DNA of 64,000 nt from Morella rubra (taxonomy: Eukaryota; Streptophyta; Magnoliopsida; Fagales; Myricaceae): the NCBI GenBank assembly GCA_003952965.2, contig CM025854.1, positions 6,863,717-6,927,716 of the forward strand. Reading direction: 5' to 3'. Below the pieces are notes generated by a model that searched no databases, was not told where the DNA came from, and was given only the letters and a program-made list of their open reading frames with translations. Position numbers and translations under genes: made by a program. This document shows, one piece after another, positions 1 to 9,863 of this stretch (position 1 is the first letter of the stretch; each line of letters begins with the position of its first letter).

Positions 1-2126
1 TAATGTATTTGCATATGGATTTTATTCTTATCAGTTTACAATAACAGATATGAAGGCTTTCTTATCCTGGGTACTTTAAGACCTAAAAACTATGAATTGG
101 AGAAGCCTTTTTCTTGTTCATGGACTACACTTTATTTTAGGTGTGCAAAAAGGACACGTTATTTCATAATACCAGCATAAAGAGTAGGAGAGAGCATTGC
201 ATGAGTGCCAAAACGAGGAAACAAATAAAAGTCACTGATTGGCTTCTACATACCGTACGCATAAAAACTCATGCAACTGAAGACTTATTAGGACCCTTGA
301 GAAAATTTTAACAATTCTAGGATTTTATCTTTTATGTCATCGTTGTTCTCGTTGTTGTTGCTCCTATTATCATTCATGGGAGTTGGTAAGGGGGAGACTA
401 ACCTAACACTTGTTAAAGGTGGTGACAAACTTATTGGACTTGTGACTTCAAGATAAGAGATTCTTGATCTGCTCAAGGTGGGTTCTAAGATTTAATACTG
501 TTGATGCTTCTTTAACAAAAATTGCAGTTTTTTACTGAGTTCACTCTGCAACAGTCCATCATACCACATTCTACAATTGTAGCTCTTTATACTTTCTCCT
601 TATTGGTTGACCCGTTTACAAAAATATAAGCAGACTCTAAATGAGTGCAGTTGTGTATAATTCTAAAACTGAGTTATAATACCTTAGGGAAGCAAATGGA
701 GTAAATTAGATATTTTGACTTCAACAGGTACTACAAAAGAACAACAAAGAAACACTCGGTCTGACATTCATTACAACCTAATTCCACCTCTATCTTAAAA
801 AACAAGCTAATCCATTTCACTGGATTTCGAAAATAGCACCCTTTAAATTGATATTCACCTACAAGTGCATTTTGAATTGAAGAATTGAAACGGCATAGTT
901 CATTTTTTAACAAAAAAATTTAATGAACACAGAAGTAAGGAGCAGCAAAAATATCATGACTTATAATACCTCAGGGACTATGAAGCAAATATGGGCAAAC
1001 ACCACTAACAATAAAGTAACCACGTGTTGTCCTACCAATCAAACATATATTATAACTAACTCATCTCAGCCACTGAAAATGACAAAACACCATAGGACCA
1101 CAACGTTATAAAACTATGCATGTCGTTATCTAGCTGTTACTATGTAAACAAAAGCAATCTCATTCTGGGTCCACCGAAACACCGACTGGCCGACAAGAAA
1201 TGAGGGTCCAAAAAGCCACCAAGTGACCTAAAATATAGTTACTACCTTTCCCCAAGACTCTTCTTTCTCCTCTGCCGCAGCCCACAAACGCCGCTATTCT
1301 CCAAATCTAGAAATAGAAAAAGGAGAAGTGTTCAGTAAGGAGATCTGCGACGTTGTTGGGTGAATCACTTGGATTCTGCGACTGACAATGCTCTATTTAG
1401 GGCTTGCGAAATTTGGCTAAGGAGAGGACAAGCCTTCATCGAGGACTCTGTGTGGGAAATTTCCCAGTGTCGAAGATACAGTTTTGCAATTGGGAGACGA
1501 CGTCGTTATTTGCAATTGGGTTTTTGTTTGTTTGAAGGCAGTGCGATGTGAAGAAGATGAGTGAACGACGTCGTCTTGAGTATTTGTTTTCTTCTCTCTT
1601 TTTTTTTAAGACAAAGTGATGTGGCAGACAGCTGGCAGTATATGTGTAAACTAAATTGAAAGTTGGCCAAGGTGTCTTAGAGATTGCTATGATGTGGATT
1701 TTAAAAAAGCCATCGTTGGCGATTGTGCGTTAACTGATTTAAGCAAATGGATGGAGGGTTTATTTTTTCTTAAAACTCAACCTCAGGCGCCTAATTGTTG
1801 AAAACGTTACCTCGGAAGCTATTTGCAACTTTCAAATACCACAGTGGCCTCAATAGAAAATACCACAGTGGCCTCGATAGAATTAAGCCTTAAACTTAAA
1901 CATATCAAAAGATAGTTTGACTCATCTCAAAAGAAAATTATTTGATCATAGATATCAACAGATCAAAAGATCGTTTGACTCAACCCAAAGAAAACTATTA
2001 TATTAAACAATATGACATGAAACCTGGCTTTAATATCAACGGATTACGTTGGATCTTTATTTTATTTTTTAGGTTAATGCCCATTTTGGTCCTAGGTTTT
2101 ATGCCCGTTATCAAAATGGTCCCTGG
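1..2126. repeat. 2.12-kb direct tandem repeat, copy 1 (cut by window edge)
   Basis: Position 5 onward recurs at 2127 onward with an offset of 2122, and most of the unit is almost base-for-base identical. The unit includes a promoter-like and leader-like stretch (about 1200-1560), but no reading frame with a recognisable protein. Near the end a 26-bp word containing taccacagtggcctc occurs twice in a row (about 1838-1885). The last 40 bases match the start of the terminal repeat of the MULE that begins at 4195, so the duplication took a piece of that element with it. More copies may lie to the left of the window. Confidence 0.9.
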
Positions 2127-4250
2127 GTATTTGCATATGGATTTTATTCTTATCAGTTTACAATAACAGATATGAAGGCTTTCTTATCCTGGGTACTTTA
2201 AGACCTAAAAACTATGAATTGGAGAAGCCTTTTTCTTGTTCATGGACTACACTTTATTTTAGGTGTGCAAAAAGGACACGTTATTTCATAATACCAGCAT
2301 AAAGAGTAGGAGAGAGCATTGCATGAGTGCCAAAACGAGGAAACAAATAAAAGTCACTGATTGGCTTCTACATACCGTATGCATAAAAACTCATGCAACT
2401 GAAGACTTATTAGAACCCTTGAGAAAATTTTAACAATTCTAGGATTTTATCTTTTATGTCATCGTTGTTCTCGTTGTTGTTGCTCCTATTATCATTCATG
2501 GGAGTTGGTAAGGGGGAGACTAACCTAACACTTGTTAAAGGTGGTGACAAACTTATTGGACTTGTGACTTCAAGATAAGAGATTCTTGATCTGCTCAAGG
2601 TGGGTTCTAAGATTTAATACTGTTGATGCTTCTTTAACAAAAATTGCAGTTTTTTACTGAGTTCACTCTGCAACAGTTCATCATACCACATTCTACAATT
2701 GTAGCTCTTTATACTTTCTCCTTATTGGTTGACCCGTTTACAAAAATATAAGCAGACTCTAAATGAGTGCAGTTGTGTATAATTCTAAAACTGAGTTATA
2801 ATACCTTAGGGAAGCAAATGGAGTAAATTAGATATTTTGACTTCAACAGGTACTACAAAAGAACAACAAAGAAACACTCGGTCTGACATTCATTACAACC
2901 TAATTCCACCTCTATCTTAAAAAACAAGCTAATCCATTTCACTGGATTTCGAAAATAGCACCCTTTAAATTGATATTCACCTACAAGTGCATTTTGAATT
3001 GAAGAATTGAAACGGCATAGTTCATTTTTTAACAAAAAAATTTAATGAACACAGAAGTAAGGAGCAGCAAAAATATCATGACTTATAATACCTCAGGGAC
3101 TATGAAGCAAATATCAGGGGCAAACACCACTAACAATAAAGTAACCACGTGTTGTCCTACCAATCAAACATATATTATAACTAACTCATCTCAGCCACTG
3201 AAAATGACAAAACACCATAGGACCACAACGTTATAAAACTATGCATGTCGTTATCTAGCTGTTACTATGTAAACAAAAGCAATCTCATTCTGGGTCCACC
3301 GAAACACCGACTGGCCGACAAGAAATGAGGGTCCAAAAAGCCACCAAGTGACCTAAAATATAGTTACTACCTTTCCCCAAGACTCTTCTTTCTCCTCTGC
3401 CGCAGCCCACAAACGCCGCTATTCTCCAAATCTAGAAATAGAAAAAGGAGAAGTGTTCAGTAAGGAGATCTGCGACGTTGTTGGGTGAATCACTTGGATT
3501 CTGCGACTGACAATGCTCTATTTAGGGCTTGCGAAATTTGGCTAAGGAGAGGACAAGCCTTCATCGAGGACTCTGTGTGGGAAATTTCCCAAGTGTCGAA
3601 GATACAGTTTTGCAATTGGGAGACGACGTCGTTATTTGCAATTGGGTTTTTGTTTGTTTGAAGGCAGTGCGATGTGAAGAAGATGAGTGAAACGACGTCG
3701 TCTTGAGTAATTTGTTTTCTCTCTCTTTTTTTTTTAAAAAAAGTGATGTGGCAGACAGCTTAGCGTATATGTGACCCAAGCTAAATTTAAGTCCAGGTGT
3801 TGTTAAGATATCGCTATATGTGGATTTTAAACAGCCACGTCGGCGATGTGCGTTTAAGCGGATTTAACGCCAAATGGAGGAAGGGTTTATTTTTCTTAAA
3901 CTCAACCTCAGGGGCTTAATTGTTGAAAACGTTACCTCGGAGCTATTTGCAACTTTCAAATACCACAGTGGCCTCAATAAAAAATACCACAGTGGCCTCG
4001 ATAGAATTAAGCCTTAAACTTAAACATATCAAAAGATAGTTTGACTCATCTCAAAAGAAAATTATTTGATCATAGATATCAACAGATCAAAAGATCGTTT
4101 GACTCAACCCAAAGAAAACTATTATATTAAACAATATGACATGAAACCTAGCTTTAATATCAACGGATTACGTTGGATCTTTATTTTATTTTTTAGGTTA
4201 ATGCCCATTTTGGTCCTTGGATTTTATGCCCTTTATCAAAATGATTTATG
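2127..4250. repeat. 2.12-kb direct tandem repeat, copy 2
   Basis: This is the second copy of the 1-2126 unit. Identity is very high from 2127 to about 3700. It drops sharply with many small indels at about 3710-3915 (against 1600-1800) and then returns to near identity. The copy runs into the left terminal repeat of the Pack-MULE at 4195. Only short frames without family resemblance are present, so I call no gene here. Confidence 0.88.
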
Positions 4251-4876
4251 AGTTTTAAATTTGTTCAAATAATCTTTAGGTATTTTTATTGTCGATTTAA
4301 TCCTGTAGTCTAATTTTATCCCCTCCATGCACAGTCAGCTAATGGTAGAACACGTCACTCTCAATAATATCGCGACACGTGTACGAATTTGAAAAAAAAA
4401 ATTACTAAACGACAGCCACGTTCACCTGTTGTAAAAAAATTGTAAAAATTAAAAGAAAAACAAAGCTAAAAATGCCTTCTGACCCATGGACTTACCGATA
4501 AACTTTAGGTGTGACTGGCACTGCCCGGCACCGGCACGGCACCGGCACCGGGTTGTCGGTACCGGCTTCACCGGTGCCGATGCCTTTTGAGGTTTTTAAC
4601 AAAACCCGGTGCCGGTTCCCGAGTACCGGACACCGGGTTTTTTTTTTTTTTTTAGCAAAACTGTGCGTTTTGCTGCCCTTTTATAGTTTTATTCGCATAA
4701 CCCCCCCCCCCCCCGACCAGCGCCCCCCAGCCCCCTGCGAGTCTCTCTCTCTCCCTCCCTCCCCTCCTTCTCCTCGACCACGACGCCTGCACCCTGCAAG
4801 GATTCTGCCCGAGTGCCGTGTGGTGTCTGTCAAGTGCAACTGTGCAAGGATTTGTTTAGGTATGTTAAAAATCAAT

Positions 4877-5232
4877 AGATTTGTTAATTTCAATTTGTTC
4901 TATTGAAAATATTAGGATATATATTATTGCTGAATGTTTTTTCCATTATTTGTTGTTTTTAGGGTTTGTAATTGAATAAATTTGGGAAGTTTAAGAAAAC
5001 AAGAAAAATAAATTTGTTTTTAGGGTTTTTAGGATTTGTTAATTTTAATTTGTTCTATTGAAAATATTAGGACATATATTATTGCTGAATGTTTTTCCCA
5101 TTATATGTTGTTTTTAGGGTTTGTAATTGAATAAATTTAGGAAGTTTAAGAAAACAAGAAAAATAAATTTGTTTTTAAGGTTTTTAGGATTTGTTAATTT
5201 TAATTTGTTCTATTGATAATATTAGGACATAT
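4877..5232. repeat. Tandem repeat, period about 155 bp, inside the hAT element
   Basis: The phrase ggatttgttaatttnaatttg recurs at about 4877, 5033 and 5187 with the same following sequence (gaaaatattaggacatatatt, aagaaaacaagaaaaataaa). This gives about 2.3 copies. It lies in the presumed 5' untranslated or intron region upstream of the transposase start. Confidence 0.85.
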
Positions 5233-5547
5233 ATGAACGTTTTCCCCAATTGTTTTTATAATATTTGAATATAATGTTAAGAATGCACACTGATTGTTTG
5301 ATGAAATGTAAAGAAGAGACAGTTGTTTTAGGGAACAATTTGTTAAATTATAGAAAGAGAACAAAGTGTTAAATTATAGTAGTTTGAGAATTCGATGATA
5401 AATTATACTTGAAAGTTATATCATATTGATATATAGTCAATGTTTTGAATTTGATATATTGGAGTTGATATTGCTTTATATTGGTGATCAACGTACGATT
5501 GTATTTAATTTAGTGTCACTGCTAAACCCTCTGTTGTTAATTTGCAG

Positions 5548-7817
5548 ATGGACACTCCACCACAATCACAGTCATCTGCAGCCGCATGTAGTAGTGCTAC
5601 TGCTATGTCGCCCTCAGTATCGTGTCCGGTTGTTGGGTCCACTCCGGATTCTGAGACAATGGAGTCAATGGGTGGAGGTGATGTAAGTGGACGACCACCA
5701 CGCCCTGAACCCAAAAAGAGGAAAAACTCAAATCCTTCTAATGTATGGCTGCACTACACCAAGGTACCTAACTCTGATCCACCTAAAGCAAAATGTAATT
5801 ATTGTAAAAAAGATTTTATGGCTCATCACAAGAATGGGACATCGGGGTTATGGCAACATCACAATATTTGTCCATATTTCAAGAGAAAGAAGGGGGGTCA
5901 GTTAGATGTTGGGCAGATGTTTTTGACTCACGATGCTGAGAAGTCAACGGGGTCTGATGTTGGAACGATGGGGGTGACACGTAAGTTTTGTGAGAAGACT
6001 ATTAAAGATCTGATTGCTAGGATGATAATTATCGATGAGATGCCTTTTATTGTAGTTCAGAAACATGGATTTAGGGTTTAATTCATTATCTGGAGCCTAG
6101 ATTTAAAATGCCATCTAGGATAACAATTATGAGGCTTTGCATGAAACTTTATTTGAAGGAGAAGGAGAAGTTGAAGCATCTGATTCGAACGAATGGGTAT
6201 AGAGTGTCTTTTACCACAGACACTTGGACATCGATTCAAAATTTTAATTATATGTGTGTGACTGGACACTTCATCGATGCTAATTGGACCTTGCAGAAGA
6301 GAATTTTGTCTTTTAGAAGGGTGCAAGATCATAAGGGGGTTAGTATTGCTAAGGAAATAGAAGATTGTATGAATGATTGGGGGATACAAAAGATCCTTAC
6401 AATAACAGTTGACAATGCCTCCTCTAATGACACTGCCATTGACCATTTAAAGAGAAGGCAATTGCAAAAAGATACTCTAGATGTAGGGAGGATTGTTTGT
6501 GGCCATGAATTCCTACACTTGAGATGTTGTGCACATATTTTGAATTTGATTGTGTCTGAGGGGTTGAAAGAGGTTGATAAGTCAATTGCTAAGGTTCGGA
6601 ATATGATCAAGTATGTTAAGTCATCACCCCAAAGGTTAGACAAGTTTAAAGAATGTGTGCAGATTAAAGAGATTACATTTACTCAATTTTTGACTCTTGA
6701 TGTTACTACTCGTTGGAACTCAACTTATTTGATGTTGGATGTGGCTTTGAAGTATCGAGAGGTATTTGAGTTGATGTTGGATGAGGATGGACATTTTATA
6801 TTGTATTTGGGTGAAGAGGGGCATGGGAGAAGAGGATTAGCCCCCCCCCACACTCGAGGATTGGGAGCACATCCGTCACTTTGTAAAATTCTTGAAGTTA
6901 TTTTATGAAGTAACAATAAGAATGTCGGGATCAAATGTGTCTACAGCTAATGTGTACTTGGAGGAGTTGGCTAAGATACATAGCCATTTGGACAAGTATT
7001 CTTCTAGTAATGATACTTTGCTTAAAGAGATGGCATCCCGCATGAAAACGAAGTATGACAAGTATTGGGGTGATTTGATGATAGTGAATAGACTTTTATT
7101 TGTTGCAGCATTGCTTGATCCAAGAAACAAGATGGTTGTACTGAATTATTGGTTTAAGAAAGTAATGGGAGAAGCGGAAGGCGAAGTTATGGTATTGAAT
7201 GTGAAGGGTACTTTAGAACGGTTGTTTATGGAATATAACAATGGCAACTATGGTAGTGTCGTGGAGGTGGGTGACAGTGATAGTGTGACTATGGGGGATA
7301 ATGAGGAGTGGGATGAGTTTGATCTTGTAAGGGCTGCTAGCCAAATTTCAGACTCTAAATCTGAGGTGGAGAGATATTTATCAGAGTCAGTTGAATCAAA
7401 GGCTCCTTCATTTAAAATTTTGCTTTGGTGGAACGTTAACTCTCATAAGTATCCTATCCTTGCCCGCATAGCTCGGGACATGTTGGCAATTCCTATTACT
7501 ACTGTACCTTCTGAGTCAGTATTTAGCACTGGAGGTCGGATATTGGATCCTTTTCGGAGTTCATTGGCCCCAAAAACTGCAGAAGGTCTCATTTGTGCTC
7601 AAAATTGGATGAGATGTGATCCTATCGTGGAGGAGGAGGACATGACTTCTGATATGACAGAAGATCCACAAACTTATACGATTGACTCGGGTAATTTTAT
7701 TTCTGTTTTTGTTAGTTTATTAGTTTGAATAATATTTTTATTTTTATAAATTATAACTTAGTGTATTTAACTATATTGTGTAGAGTTACCTATCTTGGCG
7801 ACGGAGATCGAGGAGTA
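5548..7817 (+). pseudogene. hAT transposase (RICESLEEPER-type, BED zinc finger), frameshifted
   Basis: The product would be a hAT transposase that cuts and pastes its own element. The start at 5548 directly follows a tttgcag acceptor. A BED zinc finger lies near residues 60-115 (C-x2-C then HH-x2-C, between KNSNPSNVW and NICP). It is followed by the RNase H-like catalytic region (TWTSIQNFNYM, CCAHILNLIV) and a C-terminal hAT dimerisation domain (WWNVNSHKYPILARIARD, PSESVFSTGGRI). Two one-base shifts break it: at about 6078 (after QKHGFR) and in a run of C at about 6841-6849, just before DWEHIRHFVK. After 7690 a gtaattt donor and a tgtag acceptor at about 7782 would add a last small exon ending LPILATEIEE. 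The family is clear. Activity is lost unless the C-run shift is a sequencing error. Confidence 0.9.
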
Positions 7818-8542
7818 GGGATTTGAAGGAGTTACCCATCTTTATGATGTTCTTACAATTACTTCTCTAAGATTATTGTTTTTTATTTTATTGGTTGAGT
7901 CTTTACATTCTCATCTTGTTGTGATGTTCTCTAAGTTTATTGATTTTAGATTTTATTAGTTTGAACTTTAAATTCTCATCTTATTTTTAAGATGATGTTT
8001 AATTTTATTGATTTTGGATTTCATTAGTTTAGATTTTAATGATATGTGATTAATGGACCAAAAAAAAAAAAAAAAAAAATATATTGGACCAAGTGTGTAA
8101 AATGCTAAAAAAAATGGCCCAATATGAATGTAGGATAACCGGAAACCGCCACCGCTAAGGGCCGGTTTTTGCCCTTAACGGTGTAGGTGTAGGTGGCAAT
8201 TATTTAAAAACCGGCCTATCCGGTGTAGGTGTCGGTTTTGGCCAAAACCGGCATCTACACCGGGGTTAAACAGCCCTACCCACGACTAAACTATTTTGAG
8301 CTACTTACCTCCATTTTCACCCCTCCGATGCCGATGGAGAGAAGATGAAATCGCTCTGGTCGAGAATCTGAATGGCAATGGAGGATAGAATTTGGATATT
8401 CCTAGAGTGTTTTAATCATTCATGGTGGCTTTTAGCTGCTGCAGACAATTTGAAGCTCTAGAAGATTGAAACGATTTGTTCTGACAATTGAAGAACTGAA
8501 AGGCCTGAAGCTCGAGAGTAGGGAATTCGCTCTGGGAAAAAA

Positions 8543-9247
8543 ATTGATATACTCAAATATCATCGGTCTCCAACCCACATTGCTTGAGAAACTCTATCCT
8601 AGGACGCAGTTTCCTCTCTCTGCTGGCACTAACCACACTCGGGAACACACGGAAAATCTTGAAGATCTCCGGATCAGTTAGGCCAACAAACGACCTCAAG
8701 AACTCTACATGGCCCTCCGTATGCTTCACAGTGTAATTCAAAATCGCAAGGAACTTTCGCAGCACATTCCCGGTGGCATCCTCATCTGCCCCGCTAAGCT
8801 TCACAAGAACCTTAATTCTCGGTATCAACTGACCATCCAAATCATAATTTAGAATCACTGGACGCCTTACAATCAAATCAATGCCACCATAGCGGCTCAG
8901 AAAGGCCACAGTCCTATCAATTTCTTCGACCGACCTAAGACATAAAGCTTTAGTTTTTTTTTTTTTTGATAAGTAAGACATAAAGCTTTAGTTAAATTGA
9001 CATTGTTGAGCACATAAACGATCTTTTCATCACGCGGAACTCCACATTGAAGAAGCAATTCCACTTTTTGAACAAAACCCACCAAGAATCTTGGATCCGC
9101 GGTAGTCAAAACGCGCTTGAGCTGCGCAGGCTCAATCTTAGCTTCCAATTCATCGCGCACAAAGCATATAAAAGGATCAATTTCCTCAGCTGTCAATACA
9201 CTGGGACATTTCTTGATTAAGTAACAAAGAGCAAGGCTATCAGACAT
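8543..9247 (-). pseudogene. mTERF-family gene fragment captured by the Pack-MULE
   Basis: On the minus strand an ATG at 9247 opens a frame reading MSDSLALCYLIKKCP... and, after a break, KALCLRSVEEIDRTVAFL through PRIEFLKQCGLETDDI. It shows the spaced proline-bearing helix-turn-helix repeats of mTERF proteins, which bind organelle nucleic acids. Full plant mTERFs are clearly longer: this copy has roughly 220 codons of the family core and then stops. The frame is broken at 8936-8993 by an 18-bp insertion with a 20-bp target duplication. It starts directly inside the right terminal repeat of the MULE, as expected of a captured gene piece. It is not a working gene. Confidence 0.85.
8936..8993. 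mobile_element. Ultrashort retroinsertion (T-run plus gataag) with 20-bp target duplication
   Basis: The 20-mer taagacataaagctttagtt occurs at 8936-8955 and 8974-8993. Between the copies are 12 T followed by gataag. Read on the other strand this is cttatc plus poly(A), the look of a non-LTR retrotransposon 3' end that was almost completely 5'-truncated. It interrupts the mTERF frame, and the pre-insertion reading (NLTKALCLRSVEEID) is seamless when one copy is removed. Confidence 0.8.
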
Positions 9248-9650
9248 CGCTGGAGAGAAGATGAAGCCGGCGTAGGAGGGATGAAAATGGAGGTCAGTAG
9301 CTCAAACTGGTTTAGGCGTGGGTAAGTTTATCGAGTAAGTTCCATGGGTTCAGATCTACGAAGGGCATTTTTATGCTTTTGTTTTTCTTTTAATTTTTAC
9401 AAATTTTTTTATAACAGGTATTAACATGGATGTAGTGAATTTTTCTTTTTCAAATTCGTACATGTGTCGCGATATTATTAGAAATGACGTGTCTCACCGT
9501 TAGCTGACTGTGCACGAAGGGGACGAAATTAGACGGAATGATTAAATTGACAAATGAAAATAATTTAAGGACTAATTTGAACAAATTTAAAATTCAATAA
9601 CCATTTTGATAAAAGGAATAAAATTCAAGGACCAAAATGGCTAATAACCT

Positions 9651-9863
9651 TTATTTTTTTTTTTGTATCGTAAGCATTTGACTCTCAGATTTGTCTTCCA
9701 AGGACAGCAATTTTGTCGCAATCTAAAATTTTATTTAATGTAATAATTATAAAATAATCCTTTTTTTCCCGATCAACATGTATTTCTATAATATTTTTAT
9801 TAGATGTCATTTTTTTTCCGTATTAATTGATTTTTTTTTTTTTGGTCGTAGTAATAGAAGGGG
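9651..9863 (+). promoter_or_regulatory. Short intergenic upstream region of the CFM3 gene
   Basis: Only about 210 bp separate the Pack-MULE end from the first possible ATG of the CRM-domain gene. The stretch is AT-rich with T-runs and no clear TATA box that I would defend. The promoter is therefore either here or partly inside the MULE terminal repeat. No coding signal is seen. Confidence 0.4.

Larger units (their letters stand above)
4506..8278 (+). mobile_element. hAT transposon nested in the left TIR of the Pack-MULE
   Basis: The MULE arm is interrupted after gataaactt and resumes with cccacgactaaac, exactly the words that are contiguous in the opposite arm. The inserted 3.77 kb begins taggtgtgactgg and ends aacagccccta-like (cagcccta). 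It has GC-rich subterminal repeats (ccggcaccgg at the left; ccggtgtaggtg and aaaccgg words at the right). Inside are a BED-finger transposase and its intron-bearing 5' region. I could not find an intact 8-bp target duplication at this insertion. A shorter relative in opposite orientation lies at 21060-22736. Confidence 0.85.
4195..9650. mobile_element. Pack-MULE with long terminal inverted repeats
   Basis: The left arm (4195-4505, continuing at 8279-8340 after a nested insertion) is an inverted, diverged copy of the right arm (about 9260-9650). Shared words include gcccattttggtcc, gcacagtcagcta and atatcgcgacac. The element starts aggtta and ends taacct. It is flanked by the 9-bp duplication ttatttttt at 4186-4194 and 9651-9659. 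A 9-bp duplication with several-hundred-bp inverted repeats is the hallmark of Mutator-like elements. Without the nested hAT it is about 1.7 kb and its only cargo is a gene fragment, so it is a non-autonomous Pack-MULE. The target duplication is T-rich and therefore less decisive than a complex one. Confidence 0.85.

Noticed and set aside
288..1551. Short open frames inside the 2.12-kb tandem repeat, conserved between both copies
   Set aside because: Their conservation is explained by the recent duplication. They have no family resemblance, no splice or codon support, and the frames are under 75 codons.
4511..4906. 131-codon open frame rich in Pro/Ser and Arg
   Set aside because: It is produced by the CCGG and CT-rich subterminal repeats of the hAT element, with no protein family.
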